Assembly: GCA_946185535.1 (NCBI GenBank)
Contig: CAMHJX010000031.1
Coordinates: forward strand, 1 to 36,028
Length of the DNA stretch: 36,028 bases
Reading direction: 5' to 3'
From: an uncultured Bacteroidales bacterium
Lineage (GTDB): Bacteria > Bacteroidota > Bacteroidia > Bacteroidales > F082
Positions 6,926 to 15,515 of this stretch are shown here, one piece after another. The notes below the pieces were generated by a model. It was not told the origin of the DNA, searched no databases, and worked only from the letters and a program-made list of their open reading frames with translations. How positions within the stretch are numbered: the stretch's first letter is position 1; every line of letters begins with the position of its first letter. The position numbers were made by a program, and so were the translations under genes.

Positions 6926-7924
6926 ATGAAAAAAGTAATGAAATGTTTAGGCATGATGGCGTTGGTCGCTTTGGCTTTCACCTCATGCAAAAAAGCAGAA
7001 ACTAAATCGAGTATTACAGTTGCTTCAGAGGATCTCATCACCGTTGATATGGATGAAGACAGAGCTTTTCTCGATGATGCCTCAAATCACACTTTCTTTG
7101 AAATCGGTGATAGAGTCATGGTCTTCAATATCAGTAAAACGACTCCTAATATGAGTAACTGTGGCGTGTATGAATGTATCGATCAAGGAAGTAATGTTCA
7201 ATTTGTGAACAGTGGCTACGGTGATGCCGCTCAGGATGCCCTTGATGGCGGCTATTATGCCTACTATCCATTTGTCGAGCCCTTTGAAAATATTATTTCT
7301 GAGCTTCCGGATGGAGAAAACAAGAGCAAGTTCCATGTCCAAGCTGAACAAACCTATCGTGCAGATAAGGTTTCTTTGGGAGACTTGTACATGGCTGGCT
7401 ATTCCGATGCCCCTAATCTGGACGCTGCGGTGGCAAATTTCCAAATGCAGAACATCATGGGTGTTCTTCGCCTGTTGCCTTATGAAAATGCTCAAAGGAC
7501 TGTCACTAAGATTCAGGTTGTTGACAACCGCTTCCACCTTAGTGGTTGGGTTGAATTGATTATCCCTGAAGTTAATGCTACGGAGTTGAAAAGTACCTTC
7601 AACCTCTATAATCCGGCAGATCCGGACAATGCGACATTTGTCTCGAAAGTGAACGAAATTAAGAATAGAATGGGCTACAATGTTACCGATGGTGGCTATA
7701 GCATTACTCTTAATGTCCCGGAAGGTGTGAAATTGGGTGCTACTAAGGCTACCACTCCTGCCTTCAACATCGTTTTGCGTCCTATGGCTATGTCACAAGG
7801 TTTCCACATCATCTTCACATTTGCTGATGGTACTACCAAGGATGTTGACGCCTCTGCTATCCACAACTTCTGCATTAAACCTAACACTCGTTTGAACTTA
7901 GGTTTGAACATGGATAATTACTAA
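6926..7924 (+). CDS. Fimbrillin-like lipoprotein
   Basis: 332 residues. A lipoprotein signal (MKKVMKCLGMMALVALAFTS, Cys21 followed by KK) is followed by beta-rich sequence: a region with FEIGDRVMVFN, a GGYYAYYPF motif, MQNIMGVLRLLP in the middle and NTRLNLGLNMDNY at the end. The YAYYPF and F.MQNI.GVLRL pattern is typical of Bacteroidales fimbrillin (Mfa-like) or related surface lipoproteins, which are sorted to the outer surface and may be processed by gingipain-like proteases. It lies 56 bases after the small peptide with no terminator between, so it may be co-transcribed and could be the surface partner of the peptide system. Function otherwise unknown. Confidence 0.6.
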   Translation: MKKVMKCLGMMALVALAFTSCKKAETKSSITVASEDLITVDMDEDRAFLDDASNHTFFEIGDRVMVFNISKTTPNMSNCGVYECIDQGSNVQFVNSGYGDAAQDALDGGYYAYYPFVEPFENIISELPDGENKSKFHVQAEQTYRADKVSLGDLYMAGYSDAPNLDAAVANFQMQNIMGVLRLLPYENAQRTVTKIQVVDNRFHLSGWVELIIPEVNATELKSTFNLYNPADPDNATFVSKVNEIKNRMGYNVTDGGYSITLNVPEGVKLGATKATTPAFNIVLRPMAMSQGFHIIFTFADGTTKDVDASAIHNFCIKPNTRLNLGLNMDNY

Positions 7925-7956
7925 TCCGTATTAGAAGTTTAAATAATCGAAAAGAA

Positions 7957-7985
7957 AAGCACTTCCCTAGAGAGGTGCTTTTTTT
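7957..7985 (+). terminator. Rho-independent terminator after the fimbrillin-like gene
   Basis: Nine-position stem (AAGCACTTC at 7957-7965 with GAGGTGCTT at 7972-7980, one wobble), six-base loop, T run to 7985. Confidence 0.8.
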
Positions 7986-8045
7986 ATGTCTTGTTGTATG
8001 GCGCGATTCATTGCGTCTTTGATTGCGTATGAGAGGAAGGTATAC

Positions 8046-8074
8046 AAAAAAGAGACGCGATTCATCGCGTCTCT
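8046..8074 (-). terminator. Terminator of tRNA-Phe
   Basis: Perfect 10-bp palindrome AGAGACGCGA/TCGCGTCTCT (8051-8060, 8065-8074) with a four-base loop; on the minus strand it is followed by six T. It begins nine bases beyond the tRNA 3' end. A degenerate half copy (GCGATTCATTGCGTC) lies at about 8003-8017. Confidence 0.8.
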
Positions 8075-8082
8075 TCAAGAGG

Positions 8083-8155
<73 letters not shown>

Positions 8156-8428
8156 TCCGTTTTAACTTCGTTGAACCTCTCGGTTTGTGGCTGCAAAAAT
8201 ACGACATTTTTCTCAATTGGCAAGAAAAAAACTTCAAAAACTGAGAAATTTTTGTTTTTTGAAATGTTTTATGCTGGTTCTCAATGATATAGCGAATAGT
8301 GTTCACAATTAAAACAATAAAAACTTGCTCAACGAGTTAAAAAATCGGATATTTGCACGCTCTAATGCCCTTCTGTTTCCACTTAAAGAGAGTAGAGGGG
8401 TGAAGAGTGTGCCTAAGATGTTATTGTT

Positions 8429-9730
8429 ATGAGAACACCTTTTATTAAAAGCATCATGTTCGTTTGCCTGCTGGCTGGGTTTGGCCTTGTCGCTAATGCC
8501 CAAGCTGATGTGGATTCTCCTTATTCATTGTTCGGCATCGGACAGGTGAACGGACGCTCCATGAATGTGAGGCTGAAAGGCATGGGCGGCGTGGCCAACG
8601 CCATGTTTGGTGGTGGCATCATCAATGCCGAGAATCCCGCTTCCTATGCCAAGATTGACTCCTTGGCATTCCTTTTCGACGCTGGATTCTATTTCAAGTC
8701 GTCAACCTTTAGCACAGCCACCCTTTCGGAAAAGGCGAACAATGCATCGTTCGACTATGTGTCGATGGCCTTTGGCGTGACGCCTTGGTGGAAGATGGCA
8801 TTGGGCGTGCAGCCTTTCAGCACTTCGGGCTACAATATGCTCATTGATGATATCGAGCCTGGCATTGGCAAGACCACTACGCGCTTCAAAGGCAGCGGTG
8901 GCCTCAACCAAGCTTTTTGGGGCAATGCCTTCAAGATTGGCAAACATTTCGCTGTGGGTGCTAATGCCTATTATGTGTTTGGCAACAGTAAAGCCGAAAC
9001 CTCGCTCTTTTTCCCTGACACGGTCTATTTTATTGGTTCGCGCCGTAGCGTTGACGTGATGGTGCGCTCTTTCATGTTTGATTATGGCATGTTGTTCAAC
9101 ACGAGCGTGGGTAATGATATGGAGTTGAGTTTGGGCTTAACTTATACCCAAAAGATAAATCTCAATGGTGACCAAACATTGTTCATCCGTTCGTTTGAGG
9201 AGGACGTTGATACCGAGGTGGAGTATTTGATTGATACTATTACCTACGTTACCAATAAAACGAAGATTACAATGCCGCAAGGCATAGGTTTTGGAGTAGC
9301 TTTGCAGAAGGGCAGTGACTGGGCCGTAGGTACCGACTTCAATTGGACACAATGGTCGAAGTTTGCCCGACAAGGGAAGACGGAAGGACTGCAGGATTCA
9401 TGGAGGGTGTTGGCAGGTGCTGAATTTACGCCCAAACATACCTCTATTTCTGGATATTTTTCACGCGTCACCTATCGTTTCGGTGGCTTCTATGAGCAAG
9501 GTTTCATCAATCTGCCGGGCAACGACGGACTAGATCATTCTATTAATAAGGTGGGTGTTACGGCAGGTATGTCGCTTCCGTTGCCCAAAACCATGTCGAA
9601 GGTCAACTTGGCTCTTGAAGCCGGTCAATACGGCACTCGCGAAGGCGGTCTGATACAGGAACGCTATGCCAAGGTGAGTGTAGGCGTTTCGGTGTTCGAG
9701 CATTGGTTCATGAAGCGCAAGTACAAATAA
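8429..9730 (+). CDS. Outer membrane beta-barrel protein
   Basis: 433 residues. Signal peptide MRTPFIKSIMFVCLLAGFGLVANA, cut before QADVDSPYS. The mature part begins SPYSLFGIGQ....KGMGGVANAM....NPASYAKID, the pattern of FadL/OmpP1-like barrels in Bacteroidota, with alternating amphipathic strands and a basic end (HWFMKRKYK). It heads a syntenic block with a TPR protein, lptC, a GldE-like protein and a PpiD-like foldase, typical of Bacteroidales envelope clusters. A weak -7 box (GATATTTG, 8348-8355) lies 73 bases upstream. Substrate unknown; transport of hydrophobic compounds is only suggested by the fold family. Confidence 0.7.
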   Translation: MRTPFIKSIMFVCLLAGFGLVANAQADVDSPYSLFGIGQVNGRSMNVRLKGMGGVANAMFGGGIINAENPASYAKIDSLAFLFDAGFYFKSSTFSTATLSEKANNASFDYVSMAFGVTPWWKMALGVQPFSTSGYNMLIDDIEPGIGKTTTRFKGSGGLNQAFWGNAFKIGKHFAVGANAYYVFGNSKAETSLFFPDTVYFIGSRRSVDVMVRSFMFDYGMLFNTSVGNDMELSLGLTYTQKINLNGDQTLFIRSFEEDVDTEVEYLIDTITYVTNKTKITMPQGIGFGVALQKGSDWAVGTDFNWTQWSKFARQGKTEGLQDSWRVLAGAEFTPKHTSISGYFSRVTYRFGGFYEQGFINLPGNDGLDHSINKVGVTAGMSLPLPKTMSKVNLALEAGQYGTREGGLIQERYAKVSVGVSVFEHWFMKRKYK

Positions 9731-9804
9731 GGAAAGACTGCGGAAAAAATTTGGAATGATATTTGAATAAGAGCAAACAAGTCTAACACTAAAAATAAGA
9801 AGAG

Positions 9805-11256
9805 ATGAAAACGAAAAGATTAATGATGATTGCCGTTATCTTTGGAATGGCAATGAGCGTATCCGCCCAAGAGGTGTCAGAGTCGAAGTATGGAACCGAC
9901 AGCGTGGCCTGCGTGACCAATCTGTCCATCTATGGTGAGGCTTACAAGCAATGGGAAGCGGCCAAGTTTGCGCCGGAAGCCATTAGCACCGAAATGGTCA
10001 ACGCCTGGAGAGAGGTCTTCCTCAACTGCCCACGTTCCAGCCAACTTATCTACACGAGAGGTGAGAAGATTATGGACTATTTCATCCGCACCAACCCCGC
10101 CCAGAAAGATGCCTACATTGATACGATTTGCATGATGATGGACAACAGAGCCCAGTATTTCCCGGTCGATCCGAAGACTGGCAAATCGCAGGTGGCTGGC
10201 ATCATGGGCCGTAAAGGCTTGCTCATCTACACTTACAACAAGAACCGCTATGAAGAGGCTTACAACGTGCTGAAATCCGCCGTTGACCTTGATGCCTCAC
10301 AGTTGCAGGGTGCCTATATCGATGCTTACTTCAAGGCTACCATCGACATGGTGAACAACGACAAGGCTGAGAAGATGACCATCATCAATGTCTATCAGGA
10401 GCTCTCCGAAGTGCTTGATAACAACATCGGTGCTTTGGCTACGACAGAGACGGAACTTGAGACTGCCAAGGAAGAGGCTTTGGCAAGTGGCGATTCCGAA
10501 GCTGTAGCCGGCTTCGAAAAGCAGATGGAGAAGAATGAAAAGAACATCAACATCAACAAGGGTGTGAAGAACAACCTCGACAACCTGTTCTCTCCCTTTG
10601 CTTCTTGCGACGACCTGATCAAGGTGTTCAGCGCCAAGATGAAGGAGACGCCTGACGATGTGACGTTGCTCAAGCGCATCACCACCATTCTTGATAAGAA
10701 GGATTGCACCGACTCGAAGCTCTTCCTTGATGCCGCTGTCAAACTGAATGAGCTGGAGCCCAGCCCCGAGGCTTCCTACAGCTTGGGTATCAAGTTCTTC
10801 AAGGACAAGAAGTATAGCGAAGCTGCCACCTTCTTCGAGCAAGCCACGAAGACCGACAACAACGACCGTAAGTATCGTGCCTACCGCAACTTGGCTATGT
10901 GCTACCAGAACATGGGTAGCTTAAGCAGAGCCCGCGATATCGCAAGAAGAGCTGCACAGGTTGACCCGACCGCTGGTGAGCCTTACCTCATCATCGCCCA
11001 ACTCTATGCTTCAAGTGCCTCACAGTTCAACGATGATATTGAAAAGGGTGCCGTGTATTGGGCTGCTGTCGACAAGTGCCAGAAGGCCAAGTCCATCGAC
11101 TCCTCAATCGCCGACAGAGCTAACCGCATGATTAGTTCCTACACCGCTGGCTTCCCGAAGGCAGAAACCATCTTCTTCAATGACTATAGTGAAGGCCAGT
11201 CCTTCAACATTGGCGGCTGGATTGGTGAAACTACCACCATCAGAGCTAGAAAGTAA
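9805..11256 (+). CDS. Tetratricopeptide repeat protein, exported
   Basis: 483 residues with a signal peptide (MKTKRLMMIAVIFGMAMSVSAQ). The mature protein is helical. A charged coiled-coil-like stretch lies at about 205-255 (TETELETAKEEALASG, then a K/N-rich helix). TPR units are clearest towards the C-terminus: ASYSLGIKFFKDKKYSEAATFFEQA, then NLAMCYQNMGSLSRARDIARRA. The end (FNIGGWIGETTTIRARK) is conserved-looking. It probably acts as a periplasmic scaffold. The gene lies 74 bases after the barrel gene and abuts lptC with no gap (stop 11254-11256, lptC start 11257), so the two are translationally coupled. Confidence 0.75.
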   Translation: MKTKRLMMIAVIFGMAMSVSAQEVSESKYGTDSVACVTNLSIYGEAYKQWEAAKFAPEAISTEMVNAWREVFLNCPRSSQLIYTRGEKIMDYFIRTNPAQKDAYIDTICMMMDNRAQYFPVDPKTGKSQVAGIMGRKGLLIYTYNKNRYEEAYNVLKSAVDLDASQLQGAYIDAYFKATIDMVNNDKAEKMTIINVYQELSEVLDNNIGALATTETELETAKEEALASGDSEAVAGFEKQMEKNEKNININKGVKNNLDNLFSPFASCDDLIKVFSAKMKETPDDVTLLKRITTILDKKDCTDSKLFLDAAVKLNELEPSPEASYSLGIKFFKDKKYSEAATFFEQATKTDNNDRKYRAYRNLAMCYQNMGSLSRARDIARRAAQVDPTAGEPYLIIAQLYASSASQFNDDIEKGAVYWAAVDKCQKAKSIDSSIADRANRMISSYTAGFPKAETIFFNDYSEGQSFNIGGWIGETTTIRARK

Positions 11257-11817
11257 TTGAAACGCATCCTGAAAATAGGAATCATACTCAACATCACAGC
11301 CTTCATGGCTGTGATGTTGTTTTCGTGTTCAAACCCCGATGCCATCGTGCAAGCCATGGGATCGGACGACACGCTGTCGGGTATCATCGCCGATAGCGTT
11401 GTTTTCTATCGCAGCGACTCGGGCATAGTCAACCTTGAATTGCACACACCACGCATGGTGCGCATGGAAACAGAGGACGACATAATGGAATTCCCCCTTG
11501 GTTTCGATGTGTATATGTACGACAAGGGTGAAAAGACCACAGAACTCCATGCCGATTATGGGAAGAACTACGGCAAAATGGGATTAATTGAGGCACAAGG
11601 CAATGTGATCGTGCAGAACTTTGGTAGCAACGAGACCATGTATTCCGACAAGTTATTCTGGTATCAAGATACGAAGATGATCCACACCCGCTCACATGTC
11701 AAGATTGTCACGCCTGACAAGCAAATTGAGGCTGACAGCCTCGTGGCGCGTGAGGACTTTTCGGAATACACCATGTATTCGGGCAGTGCCTTGCTCGATG
11801 TGGATGAGGAGGATTGA
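11257..11817 (+). CDS. lptC: LPS export system protein LptC, TTG start
   Basis: 186 residues. The start is TTG at 11257, directly after the TPR stop; no ATG fits, because the lipoprotein signal (MKRILKIGIILNITAFMAVM, lipobox LFSC, Cys24) needs this start. The periplasmic part DSVVFYRSDSG....LHTPRM....LIEAQGNVIVQN....SDKLFWYQDTKMIHT....IEADSL is a clear LptC/OstA-like beta-jellyroll, the bridge that passes LPS from LptBFG to LptA. As in Bacteroidota it is a lipoprotein rather than helix-anchored. A perfect 13-bp hairpin sits in the signal-peptide codons (11289-11319). The next gene begins three bases after the stop. Confidence 0.85.
   Translation: MKRILKIGIILNITAFMAVMLFSCSNPDAIVQAMGSDDTLSGIIADSVVFYRSDSGIVNLELHTPRMVRMETEDDIMEFPLGFDVYMYDKGEKTTELHADYGKNYGKMGLIEAQGNVIVQNFGSNETMYSDKLFWYQDTKMIHTRSHVKIVTPDKQIEADSLVAREDFSEYTMYSGSALLDVDEED
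11289..11319. repeat. Perfect 13-bp hairpin in the lptC start region
   Basis: CAACATCACAGCC (11289-11301), loop TTCAT, GGCTGTGATGTTG (11307-11319), followed by TTTTCG. It lies 32 bases inside lptC and resembles an intrinsic terminator on the coding strand. Confidence 0.7.
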
Positions 11818-11820
11818 GTT

Positions 11821-13107
11821 ATGGACAGTTGGATTATCGTTGCCGTTACTTTGTTTTTCTCAGCCCTATGTTCGGGACTTGAGATTGCCTTCAACAGCAT
11901 TAATCGCCTTCAGCTTGAGGTGGAACTGACGAAAAACACCTTCTCGGCTAAAATCATTAGGCTGTTTTTGAAAGACCAGTCGCACTTCCTCACTTCTTTG
12001 TTGTTGGGCAACAACATCGCCCTCATCGTTTATGGCATGAGCATGTCGCAACTGCTTGACGCACCTGTCAACCATTGGTTGCAATACATCTCTTTCGACA
12101 ATGCATTTATGGTGCTGCTGGTGAAAACTATCCTCTCCACCTTGCTTGTCTTGCTGGTGGCCGAGTTTCTTCCTAAGGTGCTGTTTCGCATTAATCCCAA
12201 TGCCATTCTATCATTCTTCGCTTTGCCGACTTTCATTTGTTATTGTCTGCTCTATCCGCTGATTCTCATTTACACAGGCATTTCGGAGTTCATTATCCGC
12301 TATTTTCTTCGTCTTAAAGTCGACCGACAGGAATACCGGTTCTCTACCGTAGACCTCAATGATTACATCGCTGAATATGCCGATCCTGAGGAAGCGGATG
12401 AAGACATGCAGCAGGAAATACAGTTGTTCCAAAACGTGATGGAGTTTCGCTCGGTGAAACTCCGCGAGTGTATGGGACCACGCAACGAGATTGAGTCAGT
12501 GAAACTTTCCGATAGCATTGAGGCCGTGAAAGCCCGTTTTGAGGAAACCAAACACTCGAAGTTGATTGTCATAGGTGAAAGCATCGACGATATTGTAGGC
12601 TACGTCCATTTGAACGACGTGGTACGTGTTGTTTCAGAACATAGGGAAGTGGCCTTGGCCGACATCATTCGCAAGATCGACTTTTTCCCCGAAACCTATA
12701 CTGCCGATAGGCTCTTGAAGCATTTCATCCAGCACCGTCAGGGTGTGGCGGCGGTCGTCGACGAGTTTGGTGGCACTGCCGGTATTGTCACTATGGAAGA
12801 TGTGGTGGAGGAAATCTTTGGCGAGATCGATGACGAGTACGATGTGGAGGATGAAGTGGAAAAGGTGGTGGACGACAACACCTTTGTCTTCTCCGCCCGT
12901 CTCGAGATCGACTACCTCAACGACACTTATAAGCTCGATTTGCCCGTTTCCGACGACTATGAGACCTTGGCTGGCATGATTTTGCACTATTGTGAGAGCA
13001 TTCCTGAGCAAGGTCAAGTGCTCCAAATCGGCAATTATCGGGTCAAAATTTTGAAAGCCTCGAACATGAAATTGGATGAGGTGGAACTGAAAATTCAAAA
13101 TAAATAG
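11821..13107 (+). CDS. CNNM/CBS domain protein, HlyC/CorC family (GldE-like)
   Basis: 428 residues. The N-terminal CNNM (DUF21) membrane domain has segments at about 4-20, 58-80, 95-115 and 128-160, starting with the typical FFSALCSGLEIAFNSINR. A CBS pair follows: MGPRNEIESV...VKARFEETKHSKLIVIGE (about 215-255) and HRQGVAAVVDEFGGTAGIVT (about 305-325). The C-terminal CorC_HlyC domain holds FSARLEIDYLN and LAGMILHYCESIPEQG. Relatives are proposed magnesium/cobalt efflux or gliding-associated (GldE) proteins; in Bacteroidota this gene commonly follows lptC and precedes the PpiD-like gene, as here. Gliding itself cannot be inferred. Confidence 0.85.
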   Translation: MDSWIIVAVTLFFSALCSGLEIAFNSINRLQLEVELTKNTFSAKIIRLFLKDQSHFLTSLLLGNNIALIVYGMSMSQLLDAPVNHWLQYISFDNAFMVLLVKTILSTLLVLLVAEFLPKVLFRINPNAILSFFALPTFICYCLLYPLILIYTGISEFIIRYFLRLKVDRQEYRFSTVDLNDYIAEYADPEEADEDMQQEIQLFQNVMEFRSVKLRECMGPRNEIESVKLSDSIEAVKARFEETKHSKLIVIGESIDDIVGYVHLNDVVRVVSEHREVALADIIRKIDFFPETYTADRLLKHFIQHRQGVAAVVDEFGGTAGIVTMEDVVEEIFGEIDDEYDVEDEVEKVVDDNTFVFSARLEIDYLNDTYKLDLPVSDDYETLAGMILHYCESIPEQGQVLQIGNYRVKILKASNMKLDEVELKIQNK

Positions 13108-13201
13108 TTGATATTCAGTCTTTTTTGGTAAAATAAAGCAAAAATTGATGCTTTTGGAAAATAAAAATAAAACATTTTTCCCAGCGAGTGGAAATCTTTA
13201 C

Positions 13202-13209
13202 TAAATTTG
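13202..13209 (+). promoter_or_regulatory. -7 box of the PpiD-like gene
   Basis: TAAATTTG fits TAnnTTTG, with a T-rich stretch at the -33 distance (13175-13179). It lies 43 bases before the ATG in the 145-base gap after the GldE-like gene. Confidence 0.6.
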
Positions 13210-13252
13210 CACGCTCAAAATTGAAGTTTAATAGTAATTAGAAAATAGAATT

Positions 13253-15382
13253 ATGGCAGCAATTGAAAAAATCAGAAGACGCTCCGGATTGTTGATTGCA
13301 ATCATTGGTATCGCATTGTTAGCGTTTGTCTTACAAGACCTTTTCCAAAGTCAGGGAAGAAACACAGGTCCCACCGTGGCCACTGTTGATGGTGACAAGA
13401 TTTCGGTGAGAGACTATGAAGCGCTCAAGGAAAAGAATCTTGAAAACAGAAGGTCTTCAAACAACAACCTCTCTTCCTCCGAAACTTACGGCATTTATAA
13501 CAGCACTTTGGAAGAGATGATCAAGGATAACATCATGACCAAGGAATATGAGGCCGCAGGTATCGGCATCACCACCGAAGAACTGATGGACCAGATTACT
13601 GGCGACAAACCTCACCAATGGGTGGTTCAGAGCTTTGGCGATGGCAACGGCAATGTTGACAAACAACGTGTGACCGAATACCTTCAGAACCTCAGCAACC
13701 TTCCTCCAGAGTATTATAACCGCTGGCTCGATTTCGAAAAAGCCGTGAAGCAAAACCGTTTGGAGACCAAGTTCGACAATCTGGTGAAGGCTTCTTATTT
13801 CCTTCCCACTCCTTTGGCCAAGAAATACTATGAAAACAAGAACATGAAGGCTTCTGCCGATGTCATCGTTTTGCGTTATTCCTCTATTCCGGATTCGACC
13901 GTGACTGTGACCGATGCCGACAACAAGGCCTTCTATGAGGAGAACAAGTACCGCTATGAGACTGACGAAAGACGCGACATTGAGTATGTTCTGTTCGAAA
14001 TCAAGCCTTCGTTGGAAGACCGTCAAGAAGCTCTGAAGTTCGTGCAAGAAAGAAAGCCCGAATTTGAGGCTGCTGAAAGTGCTGCCAACTTCGTGAACGA
14101 CAGCTACAACTCCGACAAGCGCTACGACAGCACTTGGATGGGTCGCAAGGATGTCCCTGAGATGATTGAACAAGCCATCTTTGACAATGGCAATGGCGTG
14201 GGCTATGTGTATGGTCCCTACGAAAACGAGGACGCTTTCAACTTGGTTCGCATCGTTGACATGCAAAACCGCCCCGACTCACTGCGTGCCAGCCACATTT
14301 TGATTGGTTATAAGGGTGCTATGGGTAGCCAAGACACAATCACAACCAAAGAGGAAGCCGAAGCCAAGGCTAACGAACTTCTGGCTCAACTGAAGGCCAC
14401 GAAGAACAACGACGACTTGTATGCTGAAATGGCTTCAGAATACAACACCGATGGCACAAAGGACAAAGGTGGCGACCTTGATTGGTTCACTGATGGTACG
14501 ATGGTTCCTGCATTCAACGAATACGTGATCAACAATCCTGTGGGTTCGTTGGGCATTGTGGAGACTCCCTTTGGTTATCATATTGTGAAGGTCACAGGAA
14601 AAACCGAGCCTCAACCCAAGGCACGTCTTGCATTCCTTGAGCACAAAATCACATGGAGCACGAAGACTTACCAGAATGTTTATGCCGAGGCCAACAAGTT
14701 CTTCGCTGAAAACAGAACTTACGACCAGTTCAACAAGGCTATTGAAGAACAAGGTCTTACCAAGCGTACGATGCCTGGCATCCAGAAGTCGACTTACCAA
14801 ATCACCGGTCTTGAGAGCCCGCGTGAAATCGTCCGCTGGGCTTTCGACGAGAAGACCAAGAAAGGTGACATCTCCGATAAGATCTTTGAGCTTGACAACA
14901 ATCAGTTGGTCGTAGCTGCTCTGACGGGTGTCATCAATGAAGGTTATGCTCCTTTGGAGACCGTCGCCGAGCGTTCCAAGTATCAAATTCTCAACAAGAA
15001 GAAGGGTGAGATGGCTGTTGAGAAGATGAAAGCTTGTGGAAGCGATGTCAATAGAATGGTGAACGAGCTGGGTGCTGAGTCCACCACAGTTTCCGATGTC
15101 AACATTGAATCGCGTGTGTTGGGTAACTTTGGCGTTGAAGGCGACATCGTTGGTATGATCATGGGTATGAAGGAAGGTGAGGAAGTCGGCCCCGTTGCCG
15201 GTAACTCCAGCGCCTTCATCATCAAGAACGTGAAGTTCACGGCTCCCGAAGAGACTACCGACTACAGCAGCATCATCAGAGAGAAGACTAGCCAGTTCTC
15301 CAATAGAGCTCTGAACAATGGCGTGTACAATGCCTTGAGAAACAACGTGAAGATTAAGGACAATAGAACCGAGATTTTCTAA
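13253..15382 (+). CDS. PpiD/SurA-like peptidyl-prolyl isomerase
   Basis: 709 residues. One N-terminal membrane anchor (about 11-30, GLLIAIIGIALLAFVLQDLF) after a basic start, so the rest is periplasmic. A SurA_N-like chaperone region follows (about 40-200, including TVDGDKISVRDYE and SSETYGIYNSTLEEMIKD). The parvulin domain spans about 343-450: LRASHILIGYK, DLYAEMASEYNTDGTKDKGG, LDWFTDGTMVPAFNEYV, TPFGYHIVKVTG. The long C-terminal part is a second helical chaperone lobe. It fits the membrane-anchored foldases that assist outer membrane proteins, in line with the neighbouring barrel and LptC genes. A promoter of its own lies upstream and a terminator after it. Confidence 0.85.
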   Translation: MAAIEKIRRRSGLLIAIIGIALLAFVLQDLFQSQGRNTGPTVATVDGDKISVRDYEALKEKNLENRRSSNNNLSSSETYGIYNSTLEEMIKDNIMTKEYEAAGIGITTEELMDQITGDKPHQWVVQSFGDGNGNVDKQRVTEYLQNLSNLPPEYYNRWLDFEKAVKQNRLETKFDNLVKASYFLPTPLAKKYYENKNMKASADVIVLRYSSIPDSTVTVTDADNKAFYEENKYRYETDERRDIEYVLFEIKPSLEDRQEALKFVQERKPEFEAAESAANFVNDSYNSDKRYDSTWMGRKDVPEMIEQAIFDNGNGVGYVYGPYENEDAFNLVRIVDMQNRPDSLRASHILIGYKGAMGSQDTITTKEEAEAKANELLAQLKATKNNDDLYAEMASEYNTDGTKDKGGDLDWFTDGTMVPAFNEYVINNPVGSLGIVETPFGYHIVKVTGKTEPQPKARLAFLEHKITWSTKTYQNVYAEANKFFAENRTYDQFNKAIEEQGLTKRTMPGIQKSTYQITGLESPREIVRWAFDEKTKKGDISDKIFELDNNQLVVAALTGVINEGYAPLETVAERSKYQILNKKKGEMAVEKMKACGSDVNRMVNELGAESTTVSDVNIESRVLGNFGVEGDIVGMIMGMKEGEEVGPVAGNSSAFIIKNVKFTAPEETTDYSSIIREKTSQFSNRALNNGVYNALRNNVKIKDNRTEIF

Positions 15383-15409
15383 AAGAAAGGCTCAGCGCTT
15401 GAATGAAAG

Positions 15410-15440
15410 GGTGCGTCGACTTTTTCGGCGCACCTTTTTT
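15410..15440 (+). terminator. Rho-independent terminator after the PpiD-like gene
   Basis: GGTGCGTCG (15410-15418) pairs with CGGCGCACC (15426-15434), one wobble, seven-base loop, then six T. Confidence 0.88.
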
Positions 15441-15515
15441 AGTTTCAACATAATAATCAAACGTAAATTGCGTTTTAGGAAAAAGAGAAAAGAGTAGAAA
15501 CATAATACCAAACCG

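Noticed and set aside
10297-10842. Open frame of 181 codons on the minus strand
   Set aside because: Antisense to the TPR protein; no motif.
13135-13155. AAAGCA/TGCTTT hairpin after the GldE-like gene
   Set aside because: Six A/T-rich pairs with an eight-base loop and a short T run; too weak to call a terminator.
13457-14266. Long open frame (269 codons) on the minus strand
   Set aside because: It is entirely antisense to the PpiD-like gene, whose domains are clear; the frame is a by-product of codon bias and shows no domain or start signal.
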